From Porticoccus sp. (GTDB taxonomy: Bacteria > Pseudomonadota > Gammaproteobacteria > Pseudomonadales > Porticoccaceae), in assembly GCA_011049795.1 (NCBI GenBank), contig DRHD01000382.1, forward strand, positions 1 to 29,216: DNA of 29,216 bases. The letters run 5' to 3'. Below are positions 1 to 7,803 of the stretch, one piece after another. The position numbers and the translations under genes were made by a program. Within the stretch, counting starts at the first letter, position 1, and each line of letters begins with the position of its first letter. Under the pieces are notes generated by a model. That model was not told the DNA's origin, searched no databases, and was given only the letters and a program-made list of their open reading frames with translations.

Positions 1-23
1 GTCTATGACTCTGCGCTTTTATT

Positions 24-99
24 TGGAGCGGGAAACCGGGTTCGAACCGGCGACCTCAACCTTGGCAAGGTTGCGCTCTACCAACTGAGCTATTCCCGC
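24..99 (-). tRNA. tRNA-Gly (GCC)
   Basis: A complete 76-nt tRNA is read on the minus strand, with a 3' CCA encoded at 24-26. The acceptor stem pairs GCGGGAA with TTCCCGC, the T loop has TTCGAAC, and the seven-base anticodon loop TTGCCAA (62-68) places the GCC anticodon at 64-66. It is the second tRNA of the pair and lies 34 bp downstream of tRNA-Glu, so both probably come from one precursor driven by the promoter at 238-266. Confidence 0.97.
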
Positions 100-133
100 G
101 CTGCCTCTATAATAACAAGAGATAGCAATAAAA

Positions 134-209
134 TGGCGTCCCGTAGGGGAGTCGAACCCCTGTTACCGCCGTGAAAGGGCGGTGTCCTAGGCCTCTAGAC
201 GAACGGGAC
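134..209 (-). tRNA. tRNA-Glu (TTC)
   Basis: A complete 76-nt tRNA on the minus strand with encoded CCA. The acceptor stem is GTCCCGT/ACGGGAC, the T arm contains GGTTCGACTCC, and the anticodon loop CTTTCAC (171-177) gives anticodon TTC at 173-175. It is the first gene after the promoter at 238-266 and is followed by tRNA-Gly on the same strand. Confidence 0.97.
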
Positions 210-237
210 ACAATGGTTCTCATCAAGAGAGGCGCGC

Positions 238-266
238 ATTCTAAGAAGCCGGCTCTATGCTGTCAA
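238..266 (-). promoter_or_regulatory. Strong sigma-70 promoter of the tRNA-Glu/tRNA-Gly unit
   Basis: On the minus strand a perfect -35 TTGACA (261-266) is followed by a 17-bp spacer and a -10 TAGAAT (238-243). The discriminator (231-237) is GCGCGCC. A GC-rich discriminator is typical of stringently controlled stable-RNA promoters, so ppGpp control is a reasonable inference. It lies about 30 bp upstream of mature tRNA-Glu. Confidence 0.85.
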
Positions 267-401
267 CCCTGCACTTCAATTTATCCACCCCGAAACTCTC
301 TTGGAGCATTAGTGGAAATAGGTGCGACACCCAATTAGGTGATTTATTGAAGATAACAATCAATACCAAGCAAACATCTCATTGCACCGAAAAGGGCTCT
401 A

Positions 402-797
402 TTATTCCTTTTCAAGACGTAGAGAAGCTGAATTGGTGCAATACCTCAAACCCGTGGGCTGAGGCCCATCCTTAAAAACATGACCCAAATGAGAACCACA
501 ATTGGCGCAGGTAGTTTCCGTGCGATCCATGCCATGACTGGGATCAGAATATTCGGCAACCGCGTCACTATTCACAGGCTGGTAAAAACTCGCCCATCCA
601 GAACCGGAGTCATATTTATTGGTTGAATGAAACATTGGTTCGCCACAACAACGACACAAATAAGTTCCAGCAGCTTTCTCATGGCAGTATTCCCCAGAGA
701 ATTCTGGCTCAGTGCCCTTTTTCCGGCAGATGTTGAATTCCTCATCGGTTAACTGCTGTCGCCAGTATGCTTCATTCTTTTCTTGGTCATTACTCAT
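402..797 (-). CDS. msrB: Peptide-methionine (R)-S-oxide reductase MsrB
   Basis: This 131-residue cytosolic enzyme reduces the R epimer of methionine sulfoxide in oxidised proteins, using thioredoxin. The single SelR/MsrB domain fills the protein. The zinc site is two CxxC pairs (C48/C51 and C97/C100), and the catalytic cysteine is C120 in the motif [16 protein letters not shown] and CGSHLGHVF are also family signatures. There is no signal peptide and the length is normal. The gene is divergent from alaA and shares the 798-921 intergenic region with its palindrome. A weak hairpin (GAAAAGG 389-395 with CCTTTTC 407-413) overlaps the stop codon and could help termination. Confidence 0.96.
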   Translation of the reverse strand: MSNDQEKNEAYWRQQLTDEEFNICRKKGTEPEFSGEYCHEKAAGTYLCRCCGEPMFHSTNKYDSGSGWASFYQPVNSDAVAEYSDPSHGMDRTETTCANCGSHLGHVFKDGPQPTGLRYCTNSASLRLEKE

Positions 798-833
798 AGG
801 AACTATCTCGACTTTCCTTTGTTGTGGCGGACC

Positions 834-860
834 TTGACTAAAGCGGGTCTTAGTTATAAT
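834..860 (+). promoter_or_regulatory. Putative alaA promoter
   Basis: TTGACT (834-839) and a consensus TATAAT (855-860) are separated by 15 bp, shorter than ideal. The start site would fall near 867, leaving a leader of about 55 nt that contains the palindrome at 876-894. Its -10 overlaps the -10 of the divergent msrB promoter on the other strand. Confidence 0.45.
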
Positions 861-880
861 AGCTGGTATTTAATATACAA
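853..880 (-). promoter_or_regulatory. Putative msrB promoter
   Basis: On the minus strand TTGTAT (875-880), a 16-bp spacer and TATAAC (853-858) form a plausible sigma-70 promoter about 55 bp upstream of the msrB start. The -35 hexamer overlaps the palindrome at 876-894, so a bound regulator could block it. This is a pattern match only. Confidence 0.4.
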
Positions 881-894
881 TGAGCTTCATTGTA
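876..894. repeat. 8-bp inverted repeat, candidate operator between msrB and alaA
   Basis: TACAATGA-gct-TCATTGTA is a perfect 8-bp inverted repeat with a 3-bp centre. It sits between the divergent msrB and alaA genes, over the predicted msrB -35 and inside the predicted alaA leader. There is no T-run on either side, so it is not an intrinsic terminator. Its form suits a dimeric regulator; I cannot name the regulator. Confidence 0.55.
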
Positions 895-921
895 ACTGTT
901 TGACAAAAGACAACCTTTTTT

Positions 922-2178
922 ATGCCACAGATTAAGAAATCAAACAAACTGGATAACGTCTGCTACGACATCCGTGGCCCGGTACTCGACCATGCTAACA
1001 GGCTTGAAGAAGACGGCCACCGCATTCTCAAACTAAATATTGGGAACCCTGCATCGTTTGGTCTTGAAGCACCCGATGAAATCATCCATGACGTCATTCA
1101 TAACCTGGCTAAAGCACAGGGTTACTGTCACGCCAAAGGTATTTATAGTGCCCGAAAAGCTGTGATGCAGCGTTGCCAAATTCAGGGTATCCCTGATGTT
1201 GAAATCGATGATGTTTTTCTCGGCAATGGAGTCAGCGAGCTGATTGTCATGGCCATGCAGGCATTACTCAACAACGGTGATGAAATTCTGGTACCCGCCC
1301 CTGACTACCCCCTCTGGACCGCAGCGGTAACACTGGCTGGCGGCAATGCTGTTCATTATCTTTGTGATGAGGCCCAGGAGTGGCAGCCAGATATCGAGGA
1401 CATCGCCAGAAAAATTACACCCAATACGCGCGGCATTGTCGTCATTAACCCCAACAATCCAACCGGGGCGGTCTACAGCGAAGAAGTGCTGCAACAAATT
1501 GTTGAGCTGGCTAGAAAGCACGACCTGATTATCTACGCCGACGAAATTTATGATCGCATCCTTTACGATGATGCCGAGCATATCCCTTTGGGGAAACTGG
1601 CTACAGACGTGCTCTGCATCACCTTGAACGGTCTATCAAAAACCTACCGACTGGCTGGTTTTCGTTCCGGCTGGATGGTCGTTAGCGGTGCAAAACACCG
1701 CGCTCGCAGCTATATTCAGGGCATCGAAATGCTTGCCTCTATGCGACTGTGTGCCAATGTTCCGGCCATGTATGCCATTCAGACGGCTCTGGGGGGCTAT
1801 CAGAGCATCAATGATCTCATTGGGTCGGAAGGGCGCCTATTGCAACAACGGGATAAGGCATGGTCACTATTAACCCAAATCCCGGGGGTTAGCTGCGTCA
1901 AGCCCAAAGCAGCCATGTATCTATTCCCACGCCTGGATCCAGAAATCTACCCTATTGAGGATGATGAACAACTGGTACTGGACTTACTGTTGGATGAAAA
2001 AATTCTGCTGGTTCAAGGTACTGCATTTAATTGGCCGCACCCCGATCACTTTCGAATTGTATTCCTACCCAGAGAGGATGACCTCGAAGAGGCCATAGGC
2101 AGGCTTGCCAACTTCCTGGAGAAATACCGTCTCAACCATGTCAGCAAGAAGTCCAAGATAACTCAGGTAGTGTCCTAG
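922..2178 (+). CDS. alaA: Glutamate-pyruvate aminotransferase AlaA
   Basis: A 418-residue fold-type I PLP aminotransferase that makes alanine from pyruvate and glutamate in the cytosol. It closely follows E. coli AlaA from the N terminus (KLDNVCYDIRGPVL) through LNIGNPASFG, AQGYCHAKG, VPAPDYPLWTAAV, INPNNPTGAVYS and MLASMRLCANVPA. The PLP Schiff-base lysine is K240 in NGLSKTYRLAGFR, and the substrate-binding arginine is in HFRIVFLP. The C-terminal tail after about residue 403 is slightly longer than in E. coli. The start is the first in-frame ATG matching the family N terminus; the ribosome binding site is weak. It converges on the ATP-NAD kinase family gene with only 12 bp between the stops. 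Confidence 0.95.
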   Translation: MPQIKKSNKLDNVCYDIRGPVLDHANRLEEDGHRILKLNIGNPASFGLEAPDEIIHDVIHNLAKAQGYCHAKGIYSARKAVMQRCQIQGIPDVEIDDVFLGNGVSELIVMAMQALLNNGDEILVPAPDYPLWTAAVTLAGGNAVHYLCDEAQEWQPDIEDIARKITPNTRGIVVINPNNPTGAVYSEEVLQQIVELARKHDLIIYADEIYDRILYDDAEHIPLGKLATDVLCITLNGLSKTYRLAGFRSGWMVVSGAKHRARSYIQGIEMLASMRLCANVPAMYAIQTALGGYQSINDLIGSEGRLLQQRDKAWSLLTQIPGVSCVKPKAAMYLFPRLDPEIYPIEDDEQLVLDLLLDEKILLVQGTAFNWPHPDHFRIVFLPREDDLEEAIGRLANFLEKYRLNHVSKKSKITQVVS

Positions 2179-2190
2179 CTGACCAAGTAC

Positions 2191-3330
2191 TTAGCTAATA
2201 GGGTAAAGGATTCGATCACGGTACCCCGTGATGACAGGAATGTATCCCGCCAAAGCTTTATCCAACGCAGGGTCATTGCTGTCCACCAGTAATGGTCTAC
2301 CGTTAAGTGCCGTAATTTTTGTCTTTGTGGCGATAACCACCAAGTTATCACGGCCCACCTGTCTAATAACAGAAGGCGTCAGTTGATGGTTACCACGGCC
2401 TAACAGGTGCCCCTGACCACCTATCGGTGTGATAACAATCTTTACCTTTCCGTAGGCCGCAGCAACCGCCTGTTCAATGTCTGAGCCAGTGACATCCAAT
2501 GCCAATACTTGTCGATTCCGGACAAGATCTACACCCAACAAGGTGTTTTCAAGACCCAATTCTTCCATCAAACCGCGTGTAGTTGAACCCGGACCAACGA
2601 TATAGAGATCATCATCATCCATCTCCTCAATTAACGTCCCTGCGATGTCCTGAAGTACGAGTTCTTCCACTTCTCGCCCTCCAGATTTCACCTGTTGCAT
2701 AAAGCGACCCTCTTCAGGCACCAGTAAATCACCGTAATAGCGAGTACTGACCTTGCCCTGTCGAAAGGCGTCTTCATCAATATCGCGCACTTCTTGTTGA
2801 CGTATATCCACTAACTCACCATTGACCAACCGACAAACCAACTCGCCCGCCGCCTCAGGGGTAATGGCATAGACACCTGAGTGCATTTTGACGCCTGCTG
2901 GAATACCAAGAACAGGCTGGCTTTCAGGAATAGCATCGCAAATATTACGGGCAGTGCCATCGCCACCCACAAATAGGATCATGTCCAACCCCATCTCAGA
3001 CATGGTCTTTGCTGCAAGCTCCGTATCCTCTGGTGTTGTTACATCAGGGTCGATATCACCGATAACCTCAGGATTAAAACCGCAGTGTCTGGCAACATCC
3101 TCCCCCATTGGGCCGGGGTATGTCACCAACGCCACTGCCCCAGGATTAATAGCTCCAGAATTAACACCCTCTGACACCACGTCCAATGCTCTAATAGCAC
3201 GTTGAGGTGCACGGAGCTCAGCACCTCGCAACAGAGCTTCAGCAACGGTTTCTTTGCCGTCACTGCCCTTCAAGGCTACAGCACCGCCAATACCTGCCAG
3301 GGGATTGATAATAAGACCCACTCTGAACAC
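2191..3330 (-). CDS. ATP-NAD kinase family protein (COG3199-type)
   Basis: A 379-residue soluble protein of the predicted polyphosphate/ATP-dependent NAD kinase family, distinct from housekeeping NadK and related to AcoX-like proteins. The nucleotide-binding signature FVGGDGTARN is at residues 120-129, followed by GIPAGVKMHSGVYA (142-155). The N terminus GLIINPLAGIGG is typical of the family. Conserved C-terminal blocks IVGPGSTTRG and ITPIGGQGHLLGRGNHQL are intact. The start is GTG at 3330, which gives the family N terminus directly; no better ATG is nearby. It is divergent from the small PA1571-like gene. NAD kinase activity is inferred from the family; the true substrate is uncertain. Confidence 0.85.
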   Translation of the reverse strand: MFRVGLIINPLAGIGGAVALKGSDGKETVAEALLRGAELRAPQRAIRALDVVSEGVNSGAINPGAVALVTYPGPMGEDVARHCGFNPEVIGDIDPDVTTPEDTELAAKTMSEMGLDMILFVGGDGTARNICDAIPESQPVLGIPAGVKMHSGVYAITPEAAGELVCRLVNGELVDIRQQEVRDIDEDAFRQGKVSTRYYGDLLVPEEGRFMQQVKSGGREVEELVLQDIAGTLIEEMDDDDLYIVGPGSTTRGLMEELGLENTLLGVDLVRNRQVLALDVTGSDIEQAVAAAYGKVKIVITPIGGQGHLLGRGNHQLTPSVIRQVGRDNLVVIATKTKITALNGRPLLVDSNDPALDKALAGYIPVITGYRDRILYPIS

Positions 3331-3411
3331 AACCTACTCCAGAACCAACATCAGAACTAACTATAGAAAATCGCCATACGATTATACCCTGTGGATTATG
3401 TACCCCGGGGT

Positions 3412-3439
3412 TTGTCCACGCTATCAATCGTGGTATGTT
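3412..3439 (+). promoter_or_regulatory. Putative promoter of the PA1571-like gene
   Basis: TTGTCC (3412-3417), a 16-bp spacer and TATGTT (3434-3439) lie about 25 bp upstream of the ATG at 3464. This is a moderate sigma-70 match with no further support. Confidence 0.35.
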
Positions 3440-3463
3440 CAACCTTCACAAGAAACTGAGCTA

Positions 3464-3658
3464 ATGTCGCTAGCAATGAACACCGAACAAAAAGATAAAA
3501 CCTCGAAAGAGCAAGACCCTGATTTCCATGGTGCCGCCCTCATTGATGATGATGGGAACGAGATTCCAATCACTGAAGGCATGGTGCAAGAAGCCTGCTC
3601 TGACCTTGATGAAGAAGCAGGTAACACAAACGATGGAAAACCATCGCCCTCAAAGTGA
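3464..3658 (+). CDS. Small acidic PA1571-like protein
   Basis: A 64-residue acidic protein. Its core FHGAALIDDDGNEIPITEGMV, with the following QEAC (about residues 19-43), resembles the small conserved protein named after P. aeruginosa PA1571 (GGAFID..G.E.PITE.M...AC). The function of the family is unknown. The frame is open upstream to 3254, but that extension is unlike the family. The ATG at 3464 has a GAG five bases upstream, and MSLAMNT fits a small-protein start; ATG 3476 is the alternative. It is divergent from the ATP-NAD kinase family gene and converges on pdxB. Confidence 0.75.
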   Translation: MSLAMNTEQKDKTSKEQDPDFHGAALIDDDGNEIPITEGMVQEACSDLDEEAGNTNDGKPSPSK

Positions 3659-3706
3659 ACACCACACTCCCCTATTCACTAACACACCCCTATCCACTAA
3701 GTGTGC

Positions 3707-4828
3707 TTAGCTAAACCCTAATACAGATAATTGCCGACTCAACTGCTCGCTTGGAGTGCCCCCAACCCGATAATGCTGAAACTCCAGGCGTTGCGGGTAA
3801 GTCTTGCGGAGCCGATCAAAGACACTGGGCACATCGGTACTTTCAACTAGACCAGTACTGTCAACTAGATCAGTACTTTCAGCTAGCAGAGCCTGTCTCA
3901 TTCGCTGGTCTTCCTCGGCCACATTATAAGTAGCCAACACCGCCTGGGCTAAGAAGGAAGCTGTCACCTCAACGGGCTGATCTGGACTCAAGTCTGTTTC
4001 AGGAACACCCTGCCTCTGCCAAGTACAAAACGCATCCCGAATCATCCCGGTTCCATTAACCTTGCCATCATCACTGTAGCCAGCAATATGGGGTGTTCCA
4101 ATATCTACCTTCTCCAGCAGTGGCAGGGCAATATCAGGCTCCTGCTCCCAAACATCCAGTGCCACCTGCCATGATTTACCCGGCAATAGACGAAGCAATG
4201 CAGCATTGTCCACCACAGCACCTCGACCAGCATTGATCAACAATGTCTTTGATGAGAGTTGCGCCAGAACACCTTCATCAAAAAGATGATACGTAGGGAA
4301 AGAGCCCTCTGTAGATAGCGGTGTGTGTAAACACAGCACATCAGATTGAAGAATATCGTCAAAAGACACCAAGTCAGGTATTTTCTCCTTGGTTAAAAAA
4401 GGATCATAACAACGGCAGCTAACCCCCAGCTCGGTCAACATCCGATACAGCCGGCCACCCACATTGCCGCAGCCCACAATACCTACAGTTTGCTCCATCC
4501 AGTCAGGGCGCAGCGTAAAAAGTACCGAGAGTACATACTGCACAACTGAATTGGCATTACAGCCGGGGGCATTAGCAAAACAAATGCCCCGTTGCGCTAA
4601 ATAATGCTGGTCTACGTGATCAACCCCAATGGTGGCAGACCCCACAAATTTGACCCTGCTACCCTCCAACAAACTCGAGTTCACCAACGTCACTGAACGA
4701 ACCAACAATACATCGGCATCCCACACATGCTCTGAGGTGAGTTCTCGGCCGGGGTAAGTCACTACCTCACCGTAGGGAGAGAACATCTCCCGAACCAATG
4801 GCATATTTTCGTCCGCAACTATTTTCAT
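3707..4828 (-). CDS. pdxB: Erythronate-4-phosphate dehydrogenase PdxB
   Basis: The second enzyme of the DXP-dependent vitamin B6 pathway oxidises 4-phosphoerythronate to 2-oxo-3-hydroxy-4-phosphobutanoate. The 373-residue protein has the D-2-hydroxyacid dehydrogenase layout. It opens with MKIVADENMPLV, has a Rossmann GIVGCGNVGGRL (116-127), and carries the active-site arginine R202 (NAGRGAVVDN), glutamate of DVWEQEP (about 230) and H247 (TPHIAGYS). The PdxB-specific C-terminal dimerisation domain follows residue 290. A tandem 18-bp repeat encodes a Ser/Thr/Asp-rich insert at about residues 316-333. It is the last gene of the minus-strand operon, 33 bp after the exonuclease gene. Confidence 0.95.
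   Translation of the reverse strand: MKIVADENMPLVREMFSPYGEVVTYPGRELTSEHVWDADVLLVRSVTLVNSSLLEGSRVKFVGSATIGVDHVDQHYLAQRGICFANAPGCNANSVVQYVLSVLFTLRPDWMEQTVGIVGCGNVGGRLYRMLTELGVSCRCYDPFLTKEKIPDLVSFDDILQSDVLCLHTPLSTEGSFPTYHLFDEGVLAQLSSKTLLINAGRGAVVDNAALLRLLPGKSWQVALDVWEQEPDIALPLLEKVDIGTPHIAGYSDDGKVNGTGMIRDAFCTWQRQGVPETDLSPDQPVEVTASFLAQAVLATYNVAEEDQRMRQALLAESTDLVDSTGLVESTDVPSVFDRLRKTYPQRLEFQHYRVGGTPSEQLSRQLSVLGFS
3838..3891. repeat. Three 18-bp tandem units inside pdxB
   Basis: Units start at 3838, 3856 and 3874. The first two differ at two positions; the third diverges toward its end. Each encodes six residues (on the minus strand LAEST/DLVDST/GLVEST-type units). The frame is kept, so this is an in-frame expansion in the PdxB C-terminal domain rather than a disruption. 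Confidence 0.9.
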
Positions 4829-4861
4829 TCTGTAATACTTTTCATTCTGTAACAGTTTTCT

Positions 4862-5788
4862 TCATGGAGTACCTTCCACACCATCAACCAATCTTTCCGC
4901 TTTGGATAATAGATGTTTACCAAGCCCCATACGTTGGCAGAAATCAGTCAAAGCATCCAGCGCTATTGGCTGACGCTTTAACTCAATATTCGCCCCAGAA
5001 CTTATATCAACATTACCCACTGGAGCATCTTCTGCAATTTTAGTGAGTTTTCTTGCCATAAGAATTTGTTCTCGATAGGCATCAATTTTAGCGGGCAGGT
5101 TTTTCGCACCTCTAACGGGTACCTCCGCTATTAATTCACCAGCCTGTAACAGTGCATCAAGACCTCCAAAATACTTAAGTAGTGCGGCAGCTGTTTTGGC
5201 ACCAATACCCGGAACACCAGGAATATTATCAATACTGTCACCTACCAGCGCCAAGTAGTCCGCCAACTGCTCAGGCCAAACACCCATTCGCTCCATAACG
5301 GCCATTCGATCTTGCGGCTCAGCCTTCCCATAATCCCAAATCAGATCATTAGGGCCAACCAACTGCATGAGATCCTTATCTCGGCTCACCACAATAACTT
5401 GGCGACCATTCATTTGACCGCCATGTTTGGCCAGCGTGCCAATAATGTCGTCCGCTTCGTGGGTATCGCTGGCAAGTCCGATGATACCCAAAATACCCGT
5501 CACTTCCACACAGGCATTGAGCTGAAATGCCAACGCTTCGTCTGGCAACACTCGATTAGCCTTATAGGCCGGATAAATTTGATTGCGAAAACAATGGCCC
5601 AAGCTCTCATCGAAAGCCACAGCAATATATTCAGGCGACTCTTTGTCTATCAGTGATAATAAAAATTTCAGATACCCGTAAACCGCCTGGGTGGGCTGCC
5701 CTTCTTTGCTGTGCCAGTTTTCAGGTAATCCAAAATAATGACGAAAAATATAAATCGATGCGTCGATCAGATAGAGAGGAGACGACAT
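4862..5788 (-). CDS. 5'-3' exonuclease / flap endonuclease (Xni-like)
   Basis: A 308-residue stand-alone homologue of the DNA polymerase I 5' nuclease domain. It probably cleaves 5' flaps and RNA primers during replication and repair. The acidic metal ligands are present: D9 (YLIDAS), D60 (VAFDES), E111/D113/D114 (EADD), D137/D139 (SRDKD) and D184/D187 (GDSIDN). A helix-hairpin-helix motif (IPGVPGIGAKTAA, 189-201) follows. It is longer than E. coli Xni (251 residues), with an extra C-terminal part. Its ATG overlaps the epmC stop by one base (TGATG), which suggests translational coupling. The symbol xni is possible but I leave it open. Confidence 0.88.
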   Translation of the reverse strand: MSSPLYLIDASIYIFRHYFGLPENWHSKEGQPTQAVYGYLKFLLSLIDKESPEYIAVAFDESLGHCFRNQIYPAYKANRVLPDEALAFQLNACVEVTGILGIIGLASDTHEADDIIGTLAKHGGQMNGRQVIVVSRDKDLMQLVGPNDLIWDYGKAEPQDRMAVMERMGVWPEQLADYLALVGDSIDNIPGVPGIGAKTAAALLKYFGGLDALLQAGELIAEVPVRGAKNLPAKIDAYREQILMARKLTKIAEDAPVGNVDISSGANIELKRQPIALDALTDFCQRMGLGKHLLSKAERLVDGVEGTP

Positions 5789-6345
5789 CAGATAAAAGAC
5801 TTACGGTAATGATCCGCACAGAATGGCTGGGTATTAAAGCACTCAGAAAGAGCCGACGTAAACGCTGCTGCACGGGAAGGCATGGGTGAAGCACACCACT
5901 CCGCGGTTTGCTGAACAATCAAGTCAGCAAATTCCTCGCTGGCACCAATATCAGCCGACAAATTATCAGCACTGATATTAAAAGAATGTCCCGCTGCCAC
6001 GGAGAAAATCCACTCCATCGCCTGGGGTTTTACTTCCACTTGTTCGAAAGTTCCCTGCTGGACCTCTGTCCGGCCATCGGGGTTATACCAATATCCAAAA
6101 TCAACAACCTGTCTGCGCTTCTCACCAGCAATACACCAGTGGGAAATTTCATGGAGCGCGCTGGAAATATAGTCACTGCGAAAAATCAGGCGATGGTAAT
6201 CATAAGTATCATTAGAAGGCAGATAAATAGGTTCCTCGCCCCCACTCTCCAACCGAGTATTGAAAGTATCAGCAAACAAGCGGTTAAAGGTTGTGACCAA
6301 TTGAGCTGCGCTTATTGCAGCCACCAAACGGTTACCAGATGACAT
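5788..6345 (-). CDS. epmC: Elongation factor P hydroxylase EpmC
   Basis: EpmC (YfcM) hydroxylates the beta-lysylated lysine of elongation factor P, the last step of that modification. Motifs include DFNTRL-like ADTFNTRLESG, EEPIYLPSND, the metal-site HEISHWCIAG, VDFGYWYNPDGR and VEVKPQAMEWIF, all close to E. coli EpmC. I place the start at 6345, not at the upstream ATG 6375. A GGGAGG Shine-Dalgarno (6352-6357) lies six bases before it, and the 185-residue product matches the family length. The N terminus overlaps the end of the broken gamma-glutamylcyclotransferase gene by 14 bp. It is coupled to the exonuclease gene downstream. Confidence 0.93.
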   Translation of the reverse strand: MSSGNRLVAAISAAQLVTTFNRLFADTFNTRLESGGEEPIYLPSNDTYDYHRLIFRSDYISSALHEISHWCIAGEKRRQVVDFGYWYNPDGRTEVQQGTFEQVEVKPQAMEWIFSVAAGHSFNISADNLSADIGASEEFADLIVQQTAEWCASPMPSRAAAFTSALSECFNTQPFCADHYRKSFI

Positions 6346-6788
6346 CGACAGCCTCCCGACAAGGTGTTTGGTCAATACGATCCCAGTACTCTGGTGTAAG
6401 AAATGCCTTTCCTGCCGACAGGTGTTCTACATACCAACGCGCAGGCCTGATGGTGCTGTCTATGACCGCTGGGTTGGCGATATACATCCATGCAGGAAGC
6501 AGGCTGGAAATGGTCTGCACCTGAAACAACTCTCGGCTATACATAAACGGCGCCCCCCTCATGAGGGTCAAGCTTAATAATCTCTGTTGGAATAGCCAAA
6601 TGATACAGCACGCCTTCCACACGCTCTCGAGACGCGGCACAGGCAAGTGTTGCGTCACGGCGTGAACGTTTATTGAAGCGCAAACCAATGCCTTCCATCC
6701 ACCCAGAACAGGCACTTAAAACCTGTAGATCACGTGCTGACATACGCTCAGAATTCATATTTTAACCGTAGGCAAAATAGTAGCTCAC
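6332..6788 (-). pseudogene. Gamma-glutamylcyclotransferase-like gene, broken by a stop and a frameshift
   Basis: The minus strand from GTG 6788 reads V-S-Y-Y-F-A-Y-G-stop-N-M-N-S-E-R-M. This is the family signature YFAYGSN with the serine codon replaced by TAA (6762-6764). The frame continues as GIGLRFNKRS and VEGVLYHL to LDPHEGG, then hits a second stop. Removing one G from a run of six G (minus strand, near 6552-6557) restores HEGAPFMYSRELFQVQT and then AWMYIANPAVI and WYVEHLSAGKAFLTPEYW, the expected C-terminal half. The two lesions are independent, so a real pseudogene is more likely than sequencing error. A TATAAT (6793-6798, minus) just upstream may be the operon promoter. epmC follows with an overlap. 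Confidence 0.8.
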
Positions 6789-6941
6789 AAAAATTATACC
6801 CTAGGTATTGTGCTTTTAGATGATCGGTAGTACCTTATGTAGTGTGGTGGCCACAGTTTCCTATCCACCACCCAAGATTCTGGCACGATAAGAAACTCTA
6901 CATACGTGCCTTTGTCTAACTACCATTTGAGGAGGCGTATT

Positions 6942-7637
6942 ATGACTACCTCAACATCAGGCCACAACACAGATAATGTGGTCGATCTCTTCACCGGGGA
7001 GTCTTTCTCTTCCCCTCTCAACCGTCGCATTATTCGTCTCGCCCCTGAGCTCGATGGTCTTGAAATGATTTATTCCAACGAGGCTCACCCATCCAGGTTT
7101 TTCAGTATTAAAGTCTTGTGTTGGGCACTGCGGGCAGATGGCGAAATAGTAGGTCTTGTGCCATGGCTGGATGACATTATGCCGTGCACTGAAATACAGG
7201 ATCCACTTAACGGTCACTGGGAAGGTTATTACGATCCGGGTATTGACGAAGTGTTTTTCGAAGCGCCTATTCACAAAGTCATGGAGCTGGAAACTGCAGC
7301 CGAATACTATGAATTCGACTGTGATACTGGCCGTGACGTGGTGCAGGAAATTCCAGACACCATTGGCACTCATGCGGTACTTTCAAGTGATGGTTTTAAA
7401 AACATCATATTGAAGGAAGTAGTCAGCTGGCGACTCCACTCTGATGGTGCGCTAGAAGGCATGCTTATTGATGACGATAAAGTTGTCAGTACACCCGTGT
7501 TGCCAGGTGATGAAAGCCTCTATCCTGCCAAAACAAAAGAGTCTTTCCGGTATTTCTTCCAGCATCACATCGCCAACAAGATCAAGGCGCAAGATCCGGA
7601 AGCACTGGCGGCAATCTCCAAGCTGGTTGAGTCCTGA
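6942..7637 (+). CDS. Conserved protein of unknown function
   Basis: A 231-residue soluble acidic protein that I recognise as a conserved hypothetical found across Pseudomonas-like gammaproteobacteria, with no assigned role. Typical blocks are VVDLFTGESF, LDGLEMIYSNEA, VGLVPWLDDIMPCTEI, WEGYYDPGIDEVFFEAP, VQEIPDTIGTHAVLS and YFFQHHIANKIKAQDPEALAAI. There is no signal peptide or membrane segment. The frame is open from 6906, but the ATG at 6942 has a GAGGAGG ribosome binding site seven bases upstream and is the clear start. It stands alone: the genes on both sides are on the minus strand. Confidence 0.85.
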   Translation: MTTSTSGHNTDNVVDLFTGESFSSPLNRRIIRLAPELDGLEMIYSNEAHPSRFFSIKVLCWALRADGEIVGLVPWLDDIMPCTEIQDPLNGHWEGYYDPGIDEVFFEAPIHKVMELETAAEYYEFDCDTGRDVVQEIPDTIGTHAVLSSDGFKNIILKEVVSWRLHSDGALEGMLIDDDKVVSTPVLPGDESLYPAKTKESFRYFFQHHIANKIKAQDPEALAAISKLVES

Positions 7638-7700
7638 GTTAAGTCCTGATTAGTCATCACTGATCAGACATTATCACTCGGACACTGCCACTGGAAATAT

Positions 7701-7717
7701 CCACCTCATGAAGGTGG
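7701..7717. repeat. Small hairpin between convergent genes
   Basis: CCACCT (7701-7706) and AGGTGG (7712-7717) form a 6-bp stem around a CATGA loop, 64 bp past the stop of the 6942-7637 gene and upstream of the convergent hydrolase end. There is no T-run on either strand, so a terminator role is weak. Confidence 0.35.
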
Positions 7718-7803
7718 CAAGTTTCTGCCCCCTGAAAAAACCTCACCACTGGTAAACCTAACTCTCCTTTATCACCCCCCAGTTTTATCACCACAGGCCA
7801 CCT

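Noticed and set aside
257..475. 72-codon plus-strand frame downstream of msrB
   Set aside because: It overlaps the 3' end of msrB on the other strand, has no ribosome binding site, and its product resembles nothing I know.
3254..3463. N-terminal extension of the PA1571-like gene
   Set aside because: The 70 extra residues overlap the start of the divergent ATP-NAD kinase family gene and are unlike the small family; ATG 3464 has a better site.
6346..6375. Upstream ATG of epmC at 6375
   Set aside because: No ribosome binding site precedes it, while GGGAGG sits six bases before ATG 6345, which also gives the normal family length.
6906..6941. Twelve-residue extension of the 6942 gene
   Set aside because: The strong GAGGAGG lies inside the extension and serves the ATG at 6942.
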